Of a stretch of DNA of 44,276 bases, positions 26,961 to 34,795 are shown one piece after another. Source of the DNA: JBFHDX01 sp041584475 (GTDB taxonomy: Bacteria; Pseudomonadota; Alphaproteobacteria; UBA8366; JADFVY01); the NCBI GenBank assembly GCA_041584475.1, contig JBFHDX010000020.1, positions 1 through 44,276 on the forward strand, in the 5' to 3' direction. How positions within the stretch are numbered: position 1 is the first letter of the stretch; every line of letters begins with the position of its first letter. Made by a program: the position numbers and the translations under genes. Below the pieces are notes generated by a model. That model ran no database searches and was not told the DNA's origin. It saw nothing but the letters and a program-made list of their open reading frames with translations.

Positions 26961-29936
26961 ATGAGCTTCGACCTGACCACCCTGGATTGCGGGCTGCTGC
27001 CGCGACCGGCCGACCCGGATCGTGCCGCGGCGGCGCGCGCGCGCTGGACCGAATCCGCGACCGCCGACCCGGCCAACGTCGAGTTCTTCGACGCGTTCGT
27101 CGGCACCGAACCCGGCAGCGCGCTGCTGGACGCCGTCTTCGGCAACAGCCCCTACCTGAGTCGCTGTCTGATCCAGGAGCCGGCCTTCCTTCGCGCGTGG
27201 CTGACCGACGGACCGGACAAAACGTTCGACGATCTCCTGGCCGCGCTGGATCAGGACCTCTCGGCGGAGACGAGCCTGTCCCGCGTGACGGCCGGCTTAC
27301 GCGTCGCCAAGCGCAAGGTCGCCCTGGCAGCCGCTCTCGCCGACATCGCGGGGATATGGTCGCTGGACACCGTCACCGCGGCGCTCAGCACGTTCGCCGA
27401 AAAGTCGTTGCACATCGCAACCCGCTACGTGCTCGGATCCGCTGCCGCGCACGGCGCTATCGCGCTGGCAAGCGATAAGGACCCGGAGCGCGAGTCCGGC
27501 TATTTCATCCTCGGCATGGGCAAGCTCGGGGCCCGCGAACTCAATTACTCCAGCGACATCGACCTCATCGTGCTCTACGACGCCGACCGCGTCCGAGGCG
27601 CGTCGCCCGATACGCTGGGGCCGCTGTTCGTCAAGGCGACGCGCCAGCTGCTCGGGCTGATCGACCAGCGTACAGCGGACGGCTACGTCTTCCGCACCGA
27701 TCTGCGCCTGCGTCCGGATCCCGCGGCGACGCCGCTGGCCGTATCGGTCGAGGCGGCGGAAGCCTACTACGAGAGCGTCGGCCAGAACTGGGAACGGGCC
27801 GCGATGATCAAGGCGCGTCCGGTCGCCGGCGACATCGAGGCCGGTAATGCGTTCCTGCGCAACCTTCGCCCCTACGTTTGGCGCAAGCATCTCGACTTCG
27901 CGGCAATCCAGGACGTGCATTCGATCAAGCGGCAGATCACCGCATACCGGGGCGGCGCGCGGATCGCCGTAAACGGTCACAACATCAAGCTTGGACGCGG
28001 CGGCATTCGCGAGATCGAGTTCTTCTGCCAGACGCAGCAGCTGATCTGGGGGGGGCGCATTCCGGAACTGCGCCAGCGACGGACCGTCGATACGCTCAAC
28101 GTGCTTGCGGAACTCGGGCGCATCGAGCCGCAGACGACCGAAGAGATGATCGCCGCATACCGCTTTCTGCGGCGGCTCGAACACCGGCTGCAGATGATCA
28201 ACGACGAGCAGACGCACGAGCTCCCGGAGGACGATGCCGGTGTCGCCCGTATCGCGACCTTCATGGGATATGTCGATGCCCGAAAGTTCCGCGACGACTT
28301 GCTGCATCATCTCGGACGCGTCGAGCACCATTATGCGCATCTCTTCGAGGAGTCGCCCGACCTCGGCGGCCACCGGGCGCTCGTGTTTACGGGCGGCGAG
28401 AACCATCCCGACACGGTGAAGACGCTCGAGGAAATGGGGTACGCCGACGGCGGCTCCATCTCCAACATCGTGCGCAGCTGGCACCACGGCCGCTATCGGG
28501 CGACCCGAAGCGAACGCGCGCGACAGATCCTCACCGAGCTCATGCCGGGTCTGCTGCAGGCCTTCGCCAGGACGCCGAATCCCGATACCGCCTTTGCCCG
28601 CTTCGACGAATTCATCGCGGGATTGCCGGCCGGCGTGCAGCTCTTCTCGCTGTTCCACGCCAATCCGCCGCTGCTCGACATGGTCGCCGAGATCATGGGC
28701 GGCGCACCGCGGATCGCGGAGTGGCTGAGTCGCAACCCGTCGCTGCTCGACGCCGTAATTACGGGGCATTTCATGGAACCGCTCGGCAGCGCCGACGAGC
28801 TGTCGGCCGAACTGGAGGCCGCCCTCGCCCAGGCGATGGACTACGAGGACGTGCTGGTGATCGCGAGACGCTGGACCAACGACCAGAAATTCCGCATCGG
28901 TGTGCAAATCCTGCGCGGCATTATCAGCGGCGCGATCGCCGGGCGGGCACATACGGCGATCGCGGATACCGTACTCGCGGCTCTTTTGCCCCGCGTCGAC
29001 GCGGAATTCGCGCGGCGGCACGGTCACGTCGAAGGCGGTGGAATGGCGATCGTCGCGCTCGGCAAGCTGGGCAGCTGCGAGTTGTCGCCCGGCTCCGACC
29101 TCGATCTCGTGTTCGTCTACGATCACGCGCCGGACGCCGAGGAGTCGGACGGCAAGAAACCGCTCGCGCCGGGAACCTGGTACGCCCGGCTGTGCCAGCG
29201 GCTGATCAGCGCGATCACGGCGCCGACCGCGGAAGGACGGCTCTACGAAATCGACATGCGCCTGCGGCCATCGGGCAATGCCGGGCCGACGGCCAGTCGC
29301 CTCGACGGTTTCGAGCAATACTACCGGGACTCCGCCTGGACGTGGGAATTCATGGCGCTGACCCGGGCCCGCGTGGTCGCGGCGACGTCCCCGGAGCTGG
29401 CGACCCGGATTGGCACGGCGATCACAGAGATCCTGACCACGCCGCGCGATGCGGATCGCCTCGTCATCGATGCTGCCGACATGCGGGCGCGCATCGACAA
29501 GGAGCACGGGACGGACGCGCGCTGGAACGTCAAGCACCGTCGCGGTGGCCTCGTCGACATCGAGTTCATCGCCCAGTATCTGCAGTTGCGGCACGCGCCG
29601 GTCGATCCGGGACTGCTCGCCGTCAACACCGCCGAAGCACTGCGCAAGCTCGCTGATGGCGGCGTCATCGACGTCGCCGTTGCCAACGAACTGATATCGG
29701 CGCTGGAGCTCTGTTGGCGGCTGCAGGATGCGCTGCGCCTGATGGTCAGCGGCACGCTCGACGAGGCGACGGCGCCGGCCTCGATGAAGGCGGCGCTTGC
29801 CCGCGCCGCCGGTCTGGAAAGCTTCGATGACCTGGTCGGCGCCGTCGACCGAGCCGCCGACCGGGCCTATTCGCTGTTTCGCGAGATCATCGACGAGCCG
29901 GCTGCGGACGCCAGGTCGCGACTACCGCAGGCGTAG
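26961..29936 (+). CDS. glnE: Bifunctional glutamine synthetase adenylyltransferase/deadenylylase
   Basis: GlnE (991 residues) adenylylates and deadenylylates glutamine synthetase in response to PII and glutamine. Two nucleotidyltransferase domains are visible: the first near residues 185-230 (GMGKLGARELNYSSDIDLIVLYD) and the second near 695-720 (ALGKLGSCELSPGSDLDLVFVYD). Each is followed by its helical bundle (for example GRGGIREIEFFCQTQQL and RRGGLVDIEFIAQYLQL). The ATG at 26961 fits the family start. The 147 bp shared with the divergent YhdP-like gene are AT-rich around 26880-26900, but no convincing promoter pair was identified. Confidence 0.96.
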   Translation: MSFDLTTLDCGLLPRPADPDRAAAARARWTESATADPANVEFFDAFVGTEPGSALLDAVFGNSPYLSRCLIQEPAFLRAWLTDGPDKTFDDLLAALDQDLSAETSLSRVTAGLRVAKRKVALAAALADIAGIWSLDTVTAALSTFAEKSLHIATRYVLGSAAAHGAIALASDKDPERESGYFILGMGKLGARELNYSSDIDLIVLYDADRVRGASPDTLGPLFVKATRQLLGLIDQRTADGYVFRTDLRLRPDPAATPLAVSVEAAEAYYESVGQNWERAAMIKARPVAGDIEAGNAFLRNLRPYVWRKHLDFAAIQDVHSIKRQITAYRGGARIAVNGHNIKLGRGGIREIEFFCQTQQLIWGGRIPELRQRRTVDTLNVLAELGRIEPQTTEEMIAAYRFLRRLEHRLQMINDEQTHELPEDDAGVARIATFMGYVDARKFRDDLLHHLGRVEHHYAHLFEESPDLGGHRALVFTGGENHPDTVKTLEEMGYADGGSISNIVRSWHHGRYRATRSERARQILTELMPGLLQAFARTPNPDTAFARFDEFIAGLPAGVQLFSLFHANPPLLDMVAEIMGGAPRIAEWLSRNPSLLDAVITGHFMEPLGSADELSAELEAALAQAMDYEDVLVIARRWTNDQKFRIGVQILRGIISGAIAGRAHTAIADTVLAALLPRVDAEFARRHGHVEGGGMAIVALGKLGSCELSPGSDLDLVFVYDHAPDAEESDGKKPLAPGTWYARLCQRLISAITAPTAEGRLYEIDMRLRPSGNAGPTASRLDGFEQYYRDSAWTWEFMALTRARVVAATSPELATRIGTAITEILTTPRDADRLVIDAADMRARIDKEHGTDARWNVKHRRGGLVDIEFIAQYLQLRHAPVDPGLLAVNTAEALRKLADGGVIDVAVANELISALELCWRLQDALRLMVSGTLDEATAPASMKAALARAAGLESFDDLVGAVDRAADRAYSLFREIIDEPAADARSRLPQA

Positions 29937-30028
29937 GATCGGGCGCGCGGGTTCCGATTGTCTCGCCGCTCTTCGGGCGTTCTTATCGGGTACGAAGCTG
30001 CGCCAGCAGGCGCGGTGGCAAGGGGTAG

Positions 30029-30272
30029 TTAACGGGTAACAAGCAGGGCGACCGGTGGCACGACGCTGAACACGACCGACAGCATCGTGAAGAATGCCAT
30101 GCCGGCATCGTCAACGCTGTCGAGCCGTTCGGCCGAATGTCTGAACCAGCTGCCATGCAGCCAGCATGTCCCGTCGTGGGCCGGTGCGGGCAACGCGAGA
30201 CCACCGTAGCAGCAGGCCGGCATTGATGGCGGTGCATCGAATGAGAAACCCGCGCAGGATATCGATCGTCTC
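30029..30272 (-). pseudogene. Decayed DUF6868-like small membrane protein gene
   Basis: Two minus-strand frames together rebuild one short membrane protein of the DUF6868 type (usually about 80 residues). The first frame, from 30269, gives TIDILRGFLIRCTAINAGLLLRW; the second gives AHDGTCWLHGSWFRHSAERL, then DSVDDAGMAFFTML and VVPPVALLVTR before the stop at 30029. The distance between the two blocks is 37 nt where the family spacing needs 36, so one extra base lies between 30182 and 30215. The expected ATG before ACG ATC GAT is GAG, so the start is also lost. A 9-bp tandem duplication (CTCCGCACA twice, 30270-30287) sits at that spot. The rest of the 622-bp gap 29937-30558 shows no gene. Confidence 0.6.
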
Positions 30273-30558
30273 CGCACACTCCGCACAGTGTCGCCGCTGC
30301 TCTTTCTCTGGCGCCGCCCGTCTCGGAGAGGTCCGTCGGGGCACGGGCAACGGAACAATCGCTCGTCATCGTCGCACCGACACCCGGGACGCGATCGGTC
30401 GACGCCGCACCGGTCGATCGCCGAGCCGAGCCGAGGATGTGAACGACCCGACGCTGCCGACGTGCCGGCGACCGCCTCCGCCGGCCACTGATCCGCCGGT
30501 GCCAACGCCCCGTACCAAGCTTTACAGTTCCCACAGCAAACGATAAGGAGTGCGTAAG

Positions 30559-31029
30559 ATGGCGAGAGAGCTCAAGGCCGGCGACCCCGCACCCGACTTC
30601 ACCGCCCCCACTGACGGCGCGGGCGAGCTGTCGTTCGCGACCCTCCGGGGCAAGCCGGTCGTCCTCTATTTCTATCCCAAGGACGACACGTCGGGCTGCA
30701 CCAAGGAGGCCCTGGCCTTTCGCGACGCACTGCCCGAGTTCAAAAAGGCCGGCGTCGTGGTCGTCGGTGTTTCCAGGGACAGCGTGACGAAACACGACAA
30801 GTTCAAGGCGAAGTACGAACTCAATTTCCCGCTGCTCTCCGACGAGGACGGCACCGTGTGCGGGGCTTATGGGACGTGGGTCCAGAAGTCGATGTACGGC
30901 CGCAAATATATGGGAATCGATCGATCGACCTATCTCATCGGCGCGGACGGGACGATCCGCAACGTCTGGCGCAGGGTCAAGGTGCCGGGCCACGTCGATG
31001 AAGTGCTGGATGCGGTCAGGGCGCTCTGA
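30559..31029 (+). CDS. bcp: Thioredoxin-dependent peroxiredoxin, Bcp/PrxQ family
   Basis: This 156-residue peroxiredoxin reduces hydrogen peroxide and organic hydroperoxides. The peroxidatic cysteine is C47 in YPKDDTSGCTKEALAFRD. The usual resolving cysteine five residues later is a leucine here, and the alternative helix-3 position is also not cysteine. The only other cysteine is C101 (DGTVCGAYG), which is non-essential in E. coli Bcp, so a 1-Cys or atypical mechanism is possible. The ATG at 30559 has a perfect AAGGAG 8 nt upstream. It stands alone, 95 bp before the rim-like operon. Confidence 0.93.
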   Translation: MARELKAGDPAPDFTAPTDGAGELSFATLRGKPVVLYFYPKDDTSGCTKEALAFRDALPEFKKAGVVVVGVSRDSVTKHDKFKAKYELNFPLLSDEDGTVCGAYGTWVQKSMYGRKYMGIDRSTYLIGADGTIRNVWRRVKVPGHVDEVLDAVRAL

Positions 31030-31064
31030 CGGGAGGCTTCAGGCGGCGCCAGAAGATAAAAAAA

Positions 31065-31082
31065 TTTTCGCTATTGCGAAAA
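31065..31082. repeat. Perfect inverted repeat in an AT-rich patch
   Basis: TTTTCGC (31065-31071) and GCGAAAA (31076-31082) form a perfect 7-bp inverted repeat with a 4-nt centre, flanked by A-runs on both sides. It lies in the 95-bp gap between bcp and the rim-like operon, in DNA far more AT-rich than its surroundings. It may be an operator for the downstream operon. As a terminator it would lack the T-run on the plus strand. Confidence 0.4.
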
Positions 31083-31124
31083 AAAATATCGACATCGGCC
31101 GATCGTACACGTACATAGGCGCCC

Positions 31125-31427
31125 ATGGGCGAGGCAACGGACGCGGCGGGTCGGTCGCCGGAAGCGGTTGCGGCATTGCTGGAGCGGCTCTACGAGACGG
31201 CATTTGCCGGCAAGCAGCGTGGTCGCTACCGGCTGGCGATGAAGAACCTCCGGCGGATGATCGGATGCCGCCGCGTCTACCCGGAAACGGTGATCGCCAT
31301 CGCCCGGGCACTGTACGAGAGGGGTTACGTTCTGGTCGACCTGGAAACCTATTACGTCGTGCTCAGCCAGCGGACTTTCTCCAGCTATCGTCGCGTCAAC
31401 GACGCGGTTATCGAGCGCCTCGGCTGA
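31125..31427 (+). CDS. Hypothetical 100-residue protein heading the rimB-rimK operon
   Basis: I do not recognise this protein. It is basic and mainly helical, with a tyrosine-rich end (LYERGYVLVDLETYYVVL, QRTFSSYRRV). The order helix - helix - short beta hairpin (YRLAMKNLRRMIG, YPETVIAIARAL, then GYVLVDLETYYVV) looks like a winged-helix fold, which would suggest nucleic-acid binding, but this is an inference from pattern only. There is no signal peptide or membrane segment. It ends 10 bp before the RimB-like gene and so is probably cotranscribed with it. An AT-rich inverted repeat lies upstream. Confidence 0.7.
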   Translation: MGEATDAAGRSPEAVAALLERLYETAFAGKQRGRYRLAMKNLRRMIGCRRVYPETVIAIARALYERGYVLVDLETYYVVLSQRTFSSYRRVNDAVIERLG

Positions 31428-31437
31428 GATTTCCGGA

Positions 31438-31998
31438 ATGCGCAAGACGAAGCGACGCACCGGCGAGAAGTCGGTCCGAAAACCGCGACGCCGAAAGGGG
31501 CGCAACGGCAAACCGACGATCGGCTGGCGCGAATGGGTGAGCCTGCCGGCGCTCGGCATCGAGCGCATCAAGGCGAAGATCGATACCGGCGCCCGGACCG
31601 CGGCGCTGCACGCTTGGCACATCCAGCGCTTCGAGCGGAACGGCGAAGCCTGGATCCGCTTCGAGCTTCACCCGGTTCAGCGCGACAACCGCGTTCGCGC
31701 CCGTTGCGAGGCACCGCTGCGCGGCGTCAAACTGGTGCGCAATTCGGGTGGACAGCAGGAGAAGCGCTACGTGATCGTGACCGACGTAGGGCTGGGGGCG
31801 CAGACCTGGCCGATCGAGGTGACGCTTACCAACCGGGACCAGATGGGGTTCCGCATGCTCTTGGGCCGGGCCTCGGTGCGCGGCCATTTCGTCGTCGATC
31901 CATCCACCTCGTATCGCGGAGACCGGGCGAAATCCGTCGGCGAGCCGGCAATCCGGCGGCGCAGACAATCATCAACCACAGGAGCCGATGACAGATGA
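31438..31998 (+). CDS. rimB: RimB-like retropepsin protease (PF05618 family)
   Basis: This 186-residue protein belongs to the 'putative ATP-dependent zinc protease' family now known to be retropepsin-like (RimB in Pseudomonas). The catalytic aspartate is in KIDTGARTAALHA (D49), preceded by IGWREWVSLPALGI, with the second family motif MLLGRASVRGHFVVD near residue 141. The first 25 residues are strongly basic and possibly RNA- or ribosome-binding. RimB works opposite RimK on polyglutamylated ribosomal protein in Pseudomonas. Its stop overlaps the rimK ATG by 4 nt, supporting the same pairing here. Confidence 0.85.
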   Translation: MRKTKRRTGEKSVRKPRRRKGRNGKPTIGWREWVSLPALGIERIKAKIDTGARTAALHAWHIQRFERNGEAWIRFELHPVQRDNRVRARCEAPLRGVKLVRNSGGQQEKRYVIVTDVGLGAQTWPIEVTLTNRDQMGFRMLLGRASVRGHFVVDPSTSYRGDRAKSVGEPAIRRRRQSSTTGADDR

Positions 31999-32900
31999 AA
32001 ATCCTGATGCTTGCACGCAATCCCAACCTGTATTCGCACCAGCGTCTCGTCGAAGCGGCGAAGGAGCGCGGTCACAAGCTGGACATCGTCAACACGATTC
32101 AGTGTTACATGAACATCACGTCCCATCGCCCGACCGTGATCTACAAGGGCGCGCCGCTGCAGGGCTACGATGCGGTGATCCCCCGTATCGGCGCCTCGGT
32201 CACCTTCTATGGCCTCGCCGTGCTGCGCCAGCTCGAGATGATGGGCGTCTACCCGCTGAACGAATCGGTGGCGATCGGCCGCTCGCGGGACAAGCTGCGC
32301 TCGCTGCAGCTGCTGGCCCGCCAGGGGCTGGGGTTGCCCGTCACCGCCTTCGCGAGCGATCCGAAGCAGACCGACGAGGTCCTGACGATCGCCGGTGGCG
32401 CGCCGGTCGTCATCAAACTGCTGGAGGGCACGCAGGGCATCGGCGTCGTGCTCGGAGAGACGCACAAATCGGCAAAGTCGGTCATCGAGGCGTTTCGCGG
32501 CGCGAACGTCAACATCCTCGTCCAGGAATTCATCAAGGAGGCGGGCGGCAGCGACATCCGGGCCCTCGTCGTCGGTGAGCGCGTCGTGGCCGCGATGCAG
32601 CGCACGGGCGCCGAAGGTGAATTCCGCAGCAACCTGCACCGCGGCGGCAGCGCAAAACAGATCAAGATCACGCCGGAGGAGCGGTCGACGGCGGTCCGCG
32701 CGGCCAAGGCCATGGGACTCAACGTATGCGGCGTCGATCTGCTGCGTTCCAACCACGGACCGGTTATCATGGAGGTGAACTCGTCGCCGGGGCTCGAAGG
32801 TGTCGAGAAGGCGACGGGCATCGATGTGGCGGGGACGATCATGGATTTCTTGCAGAAGAATGCGAAACCGGGCAAGACCAAGACCCGTGGCAAGGGATGA
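31995..32900 (+). CDS. rimK: RimK, ATP-grasp alpha-L-glutamate ligase
   Basis: RimK (301 residues) adds glutamates to the C-terminus of ribosomal protein S6 and can make poly-alpha-glutamate. The ATP-grasp blocks are VVIKLLEGTQGIGVVLGE near residue 141, NILVQEFIKEAGGSDIRALVVG, GEFRSNLHRGGSA, and the metal site VIMEVNSSPGLEGVEKATG near residue 259. The last 15 residues (KPGKTKTRGKG) are lysine-rich, beyond the usual end. The start overlaps the protease stop (ATGA). It is in the centre of the five-gene operon. Confidence 0.96.
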   Translation: MKILMLARNPNLYSHQRLVEAAKERGHKLDIVNTIQCYMNITSHRPTVIYKGAPLQGYDAVIPRIGASVTFYGLAVLRQLEMMGVYPLNESVAIGRSRDKLRSLQLLARQGLGLPVTAFASDPKQTDEVLTIAGGAPVVIKLLEGTQGIGVVLGETHKSAKSVIEAFRGANVNILVQEFIKEAGGSDIRALVVGERVVAAMQRTGAEGEFRSNLHRGGSAKQIKITPEERSTAVRAAKAMGLNVCGVDLLRSNHGPVIMEVNSSPGLEGVEKATGIDVAGTIMDFLQKNAKPGKTKTRGKG

Positions 32901-33966
32901 GGTCATCACGCGGAGCCGCAAAACAGGACTGCGGCCCGCGTTCAACATCGGCGGCGTCGACATTCCCGCGGGCACGCGCGCGACGGTCGACCTGCCGATC
33001 AGCCTGCTGTCGACCCACACGCCGATGGCATTGCCGATCCATGTCGTGCATGGACGCCGCGACGGCCCGACGCTGTTCGTCAGCGCCGCCGTTCATGGCG
33101 ATGAGATCATCGGCATCGAGGTCATTCGCCGGCTGCTCAAGCTATCCACCCTGAGGAAGACCAGAGGCACGTTGCTCTGCATCCCGGTGGTCAACGTGTT
33201 CGGACTGATCGCGCACAACCGGTATCTGCCCGATCGTCGCGATCTCAACCGCTCGTTTCCCGGCAGCGAGAACGGATCGCTCGCGGGCCAGCTCGCGTAC
33301 GTTTTTCTCAAGGAAATCGTAAAGCGGTGCGACTACGGCATCGATATTCACTCGGCCGCGATTCACCGCAGCAATCTGCCGCAGATTCGCGTCAGCGTCG
33401 ACCAGCCGCAGGCGATGAAGCTGGCGGAGGCCTTCAACCCGCCGGCCATCATCACCGCGCCGTTGCGCGAGGGTTCGCTGCGCCGCGCGGCATTCGAGGC
33501 CGGCGTCGACGTGCTGCTCTACGAGGCCGGCGAGGCGCTTCGCTTCGACGAGGTCGCCGTGCGCGTCGGCGTCAAGGGAATCCTGCGCGTCATGCGGCAC
33601 GTAGGAATGATCAGCAGCTCGAGGGCCCGGCCGAGCGAGTTTGCGCCGGTTCGCTCACGCTCGACCTACTGGGTCCGCGCCCCGCAGGGCGGCATCGTGC
33701 GATCGATGCGCAAGCTGGGCGGACTCGTCGATATCGGAGACACGCTCGGCTACGTCGCCGACCCGATGGGCGAGACGGAATCGCGGATCGAGGCGCGCAA
33801 GGCCGGCATCATCATCGGCCTGGCGAACATGCCCGTGGTCAATCGCGGCGATGCGCTGTTCCATATCGCGGAACCGATGCGCCTTCAGACCGCCCAGCAG
33901 AGCATCCGCCAGCTCGAGACCGAAATCCTCGAGGATCCGCTGTTCGACGAAGACGAGATCATTTGA
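32887..33966 (+). CDS. Aspartoacylase/succinylglutamate desuccinylase-like zinc hydrolase
   Basis: This M14-like zinc hydrolase (359 residues) has the metal site H70, E73 and H155 (SAAVHGDE, GIDIHSAA) and the carboxylate-binding DRRDLNRSFPG near residue 120. From residue 265 a beta-barrel C-terminal domain follows (VRAPQGGIVRSMRKLGGLVDIGDTLG). The family removes acyl or amino-acid groups from N-acyl-acidic amino acids; related M14 enzymes remove glutamates from proteins. It is commonly found beside rimK. The start is the GTG at 32887, which overlaps rimK by 14 nt; no ATG fits. Its substrate is unknown, and a deglutamylase role is my inference. Confidence 0.85.
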   Translation: MARDEVITRSRKTGLRPAFNIGGVDIPAGTRATVDLPISLLSTHTPMALPIHVVHGRRDGPTLFVSAAVHGDEIIGIEVIRRLLKLSTLRKTRGTLLCIPVVNVFGLIAHNRYLPDRRDLNRSFPGSENGSLAGQLAYVFLKEIVKRCDYGIDIHSAAIHRSNLPQIRVSVDQPQAMKLAEAFNPPAIITAPLREGSLRRAAFEAGVDVLLYEAGEALRFDEVAVRVGVKGILRVMRHVGMISSSRARPSEFAPVRSRSTYWVRAPQGGIVRSMRKLGGLVDIGDTLGYVADPMGETESRIEARKAGIIIGLANMPVVNRGDALFHIAEPMRLQTAQQSIRQLETEILEDPLFDEDEII

Positions 33967-33970
33967 AGCC

Positions 33971-34795
33971 GTGTCGCGATCGGGCACGACAGCACAAAGC
34001 CTAGCGGCGGCTGCGGTGTCCGTCCTCAGTTGCCCGACGCCGCGCGACAAGGCATCGGCCGCCCGCTCGATCGCCGTCGCCTGGCGAAACGGTGAGATCG
34101 CAACGCTCGGGTCCGCCGATCCGCCGAACCGTCCCGCGCGACCGTCGCGCCCGCCGCTCCGACCCCCGGCCGAGGTTCCGCGACGGCGGATAACGTCGGG
34201 GCTGAGCGGTCGTGTCGCTCTGCTGCACGCGCTGGCGCATATCGAACTCAATGCCGTCGATCTCGCGTTCGACGTCATCGCGCGCTTTGCCTGCGAGGAC
34301 TTGCCCCGCGCCTTCTTCGACGACTGGGTCGCGGTCGGAGAGGACGAGGCTCGTCACTATCTGATGCTCTCCGGAAGGCTCGCCGAGCTCGGCGCATGCT
34401 ATGGCGATCTCGTCGCCCATGACGGTCTCTGGCAGGCCGCGATCGAGACCGCCGACGACCTGCTCGCGCGGCTCGCCATCGTGCCGATGGTACTCGAGGC
34501 GCGCGGCCTCGACGTGACGCCGGCGATGATCGACAAGCTGCGGGCCGCGGGCGACGACCGCTCGGCCGACCTCCTGCAGATCATCCACGACGACGAGATC
34601 AGGCACGTCGCGGCCGGGGTGCGCTGGTTTCGTCATCTCTGCGGCCGCCGGGGACTGCGACCTGAGATCGTCTATGCGCGGCTGGTCCGCGAACGTTTCA
34701 GGGGCTCGATCAAGCCACCGTTCAACGACGCGAGCCGCAGCGCCGCCGGCCTTACGAGGGATTTCTACGAACCGCTGGCCGGGGGTCACCGGTAG
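33971..34795 (+). CDS. DUF455 ferritin-like protein
   Basis: This 274-residue protein fits the DUF455 family, a ferritin-like four-helix fold related to MiaE-type diiron enzymes. Likely metal ligands are in HALAHIELNAVDLAFD near residue 85, GEDEARHYLML near residue 120, and IHDDEIRHVAAGVRWF near residue 207. The GTG at 33971 is taken as start, 4 bp after the upstream stop. The first 70 residues are proline- and arginine-rich and poorly conserved-looking. Its function is unknown, but an oxidative diiron reaction is plausible. It converges on and overlaps the flavodoxin-family gene by 10 bp. Confidence 0.85.
   Translation: MSRSGTTAQSLAAAAVSVLSCPTPRDKASAARSIAVAWRNGEIATLGSADPPNRPARPSRPPLRPPAEVPRRRITSGLSGRVALLHALAHIELNAVDLAFDVIARFACEDLPRAFFDDWVAVGEDEARHYLMLSGRLAELGACYGDLVAHDGLWQAAIETADDLLARLAIVPMVLEARGLDVTPAMIDKLRAAGDDRSADLLQIIHDDEIRHVAAGVRWFRHLCGRRGLRPEIVYARLVRERFRGSIKPPFNDASRSAAGLTRDFYEPLAGGHR

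Noticed and set aside
27297..29594. 765-codon minus-strand open frame across glnE
   Set aside because: Shadow of glnE; both nucleotidyltransferase motifs are on the plus strand.
30166..30546. 126-codon plus-strand open frame after glnE
   Set aside because: Arg/Ser/Pro-rich and lacking a ribosome-binding site; the conserved signal in this gap is on the other strand (DUF6868-like relic).
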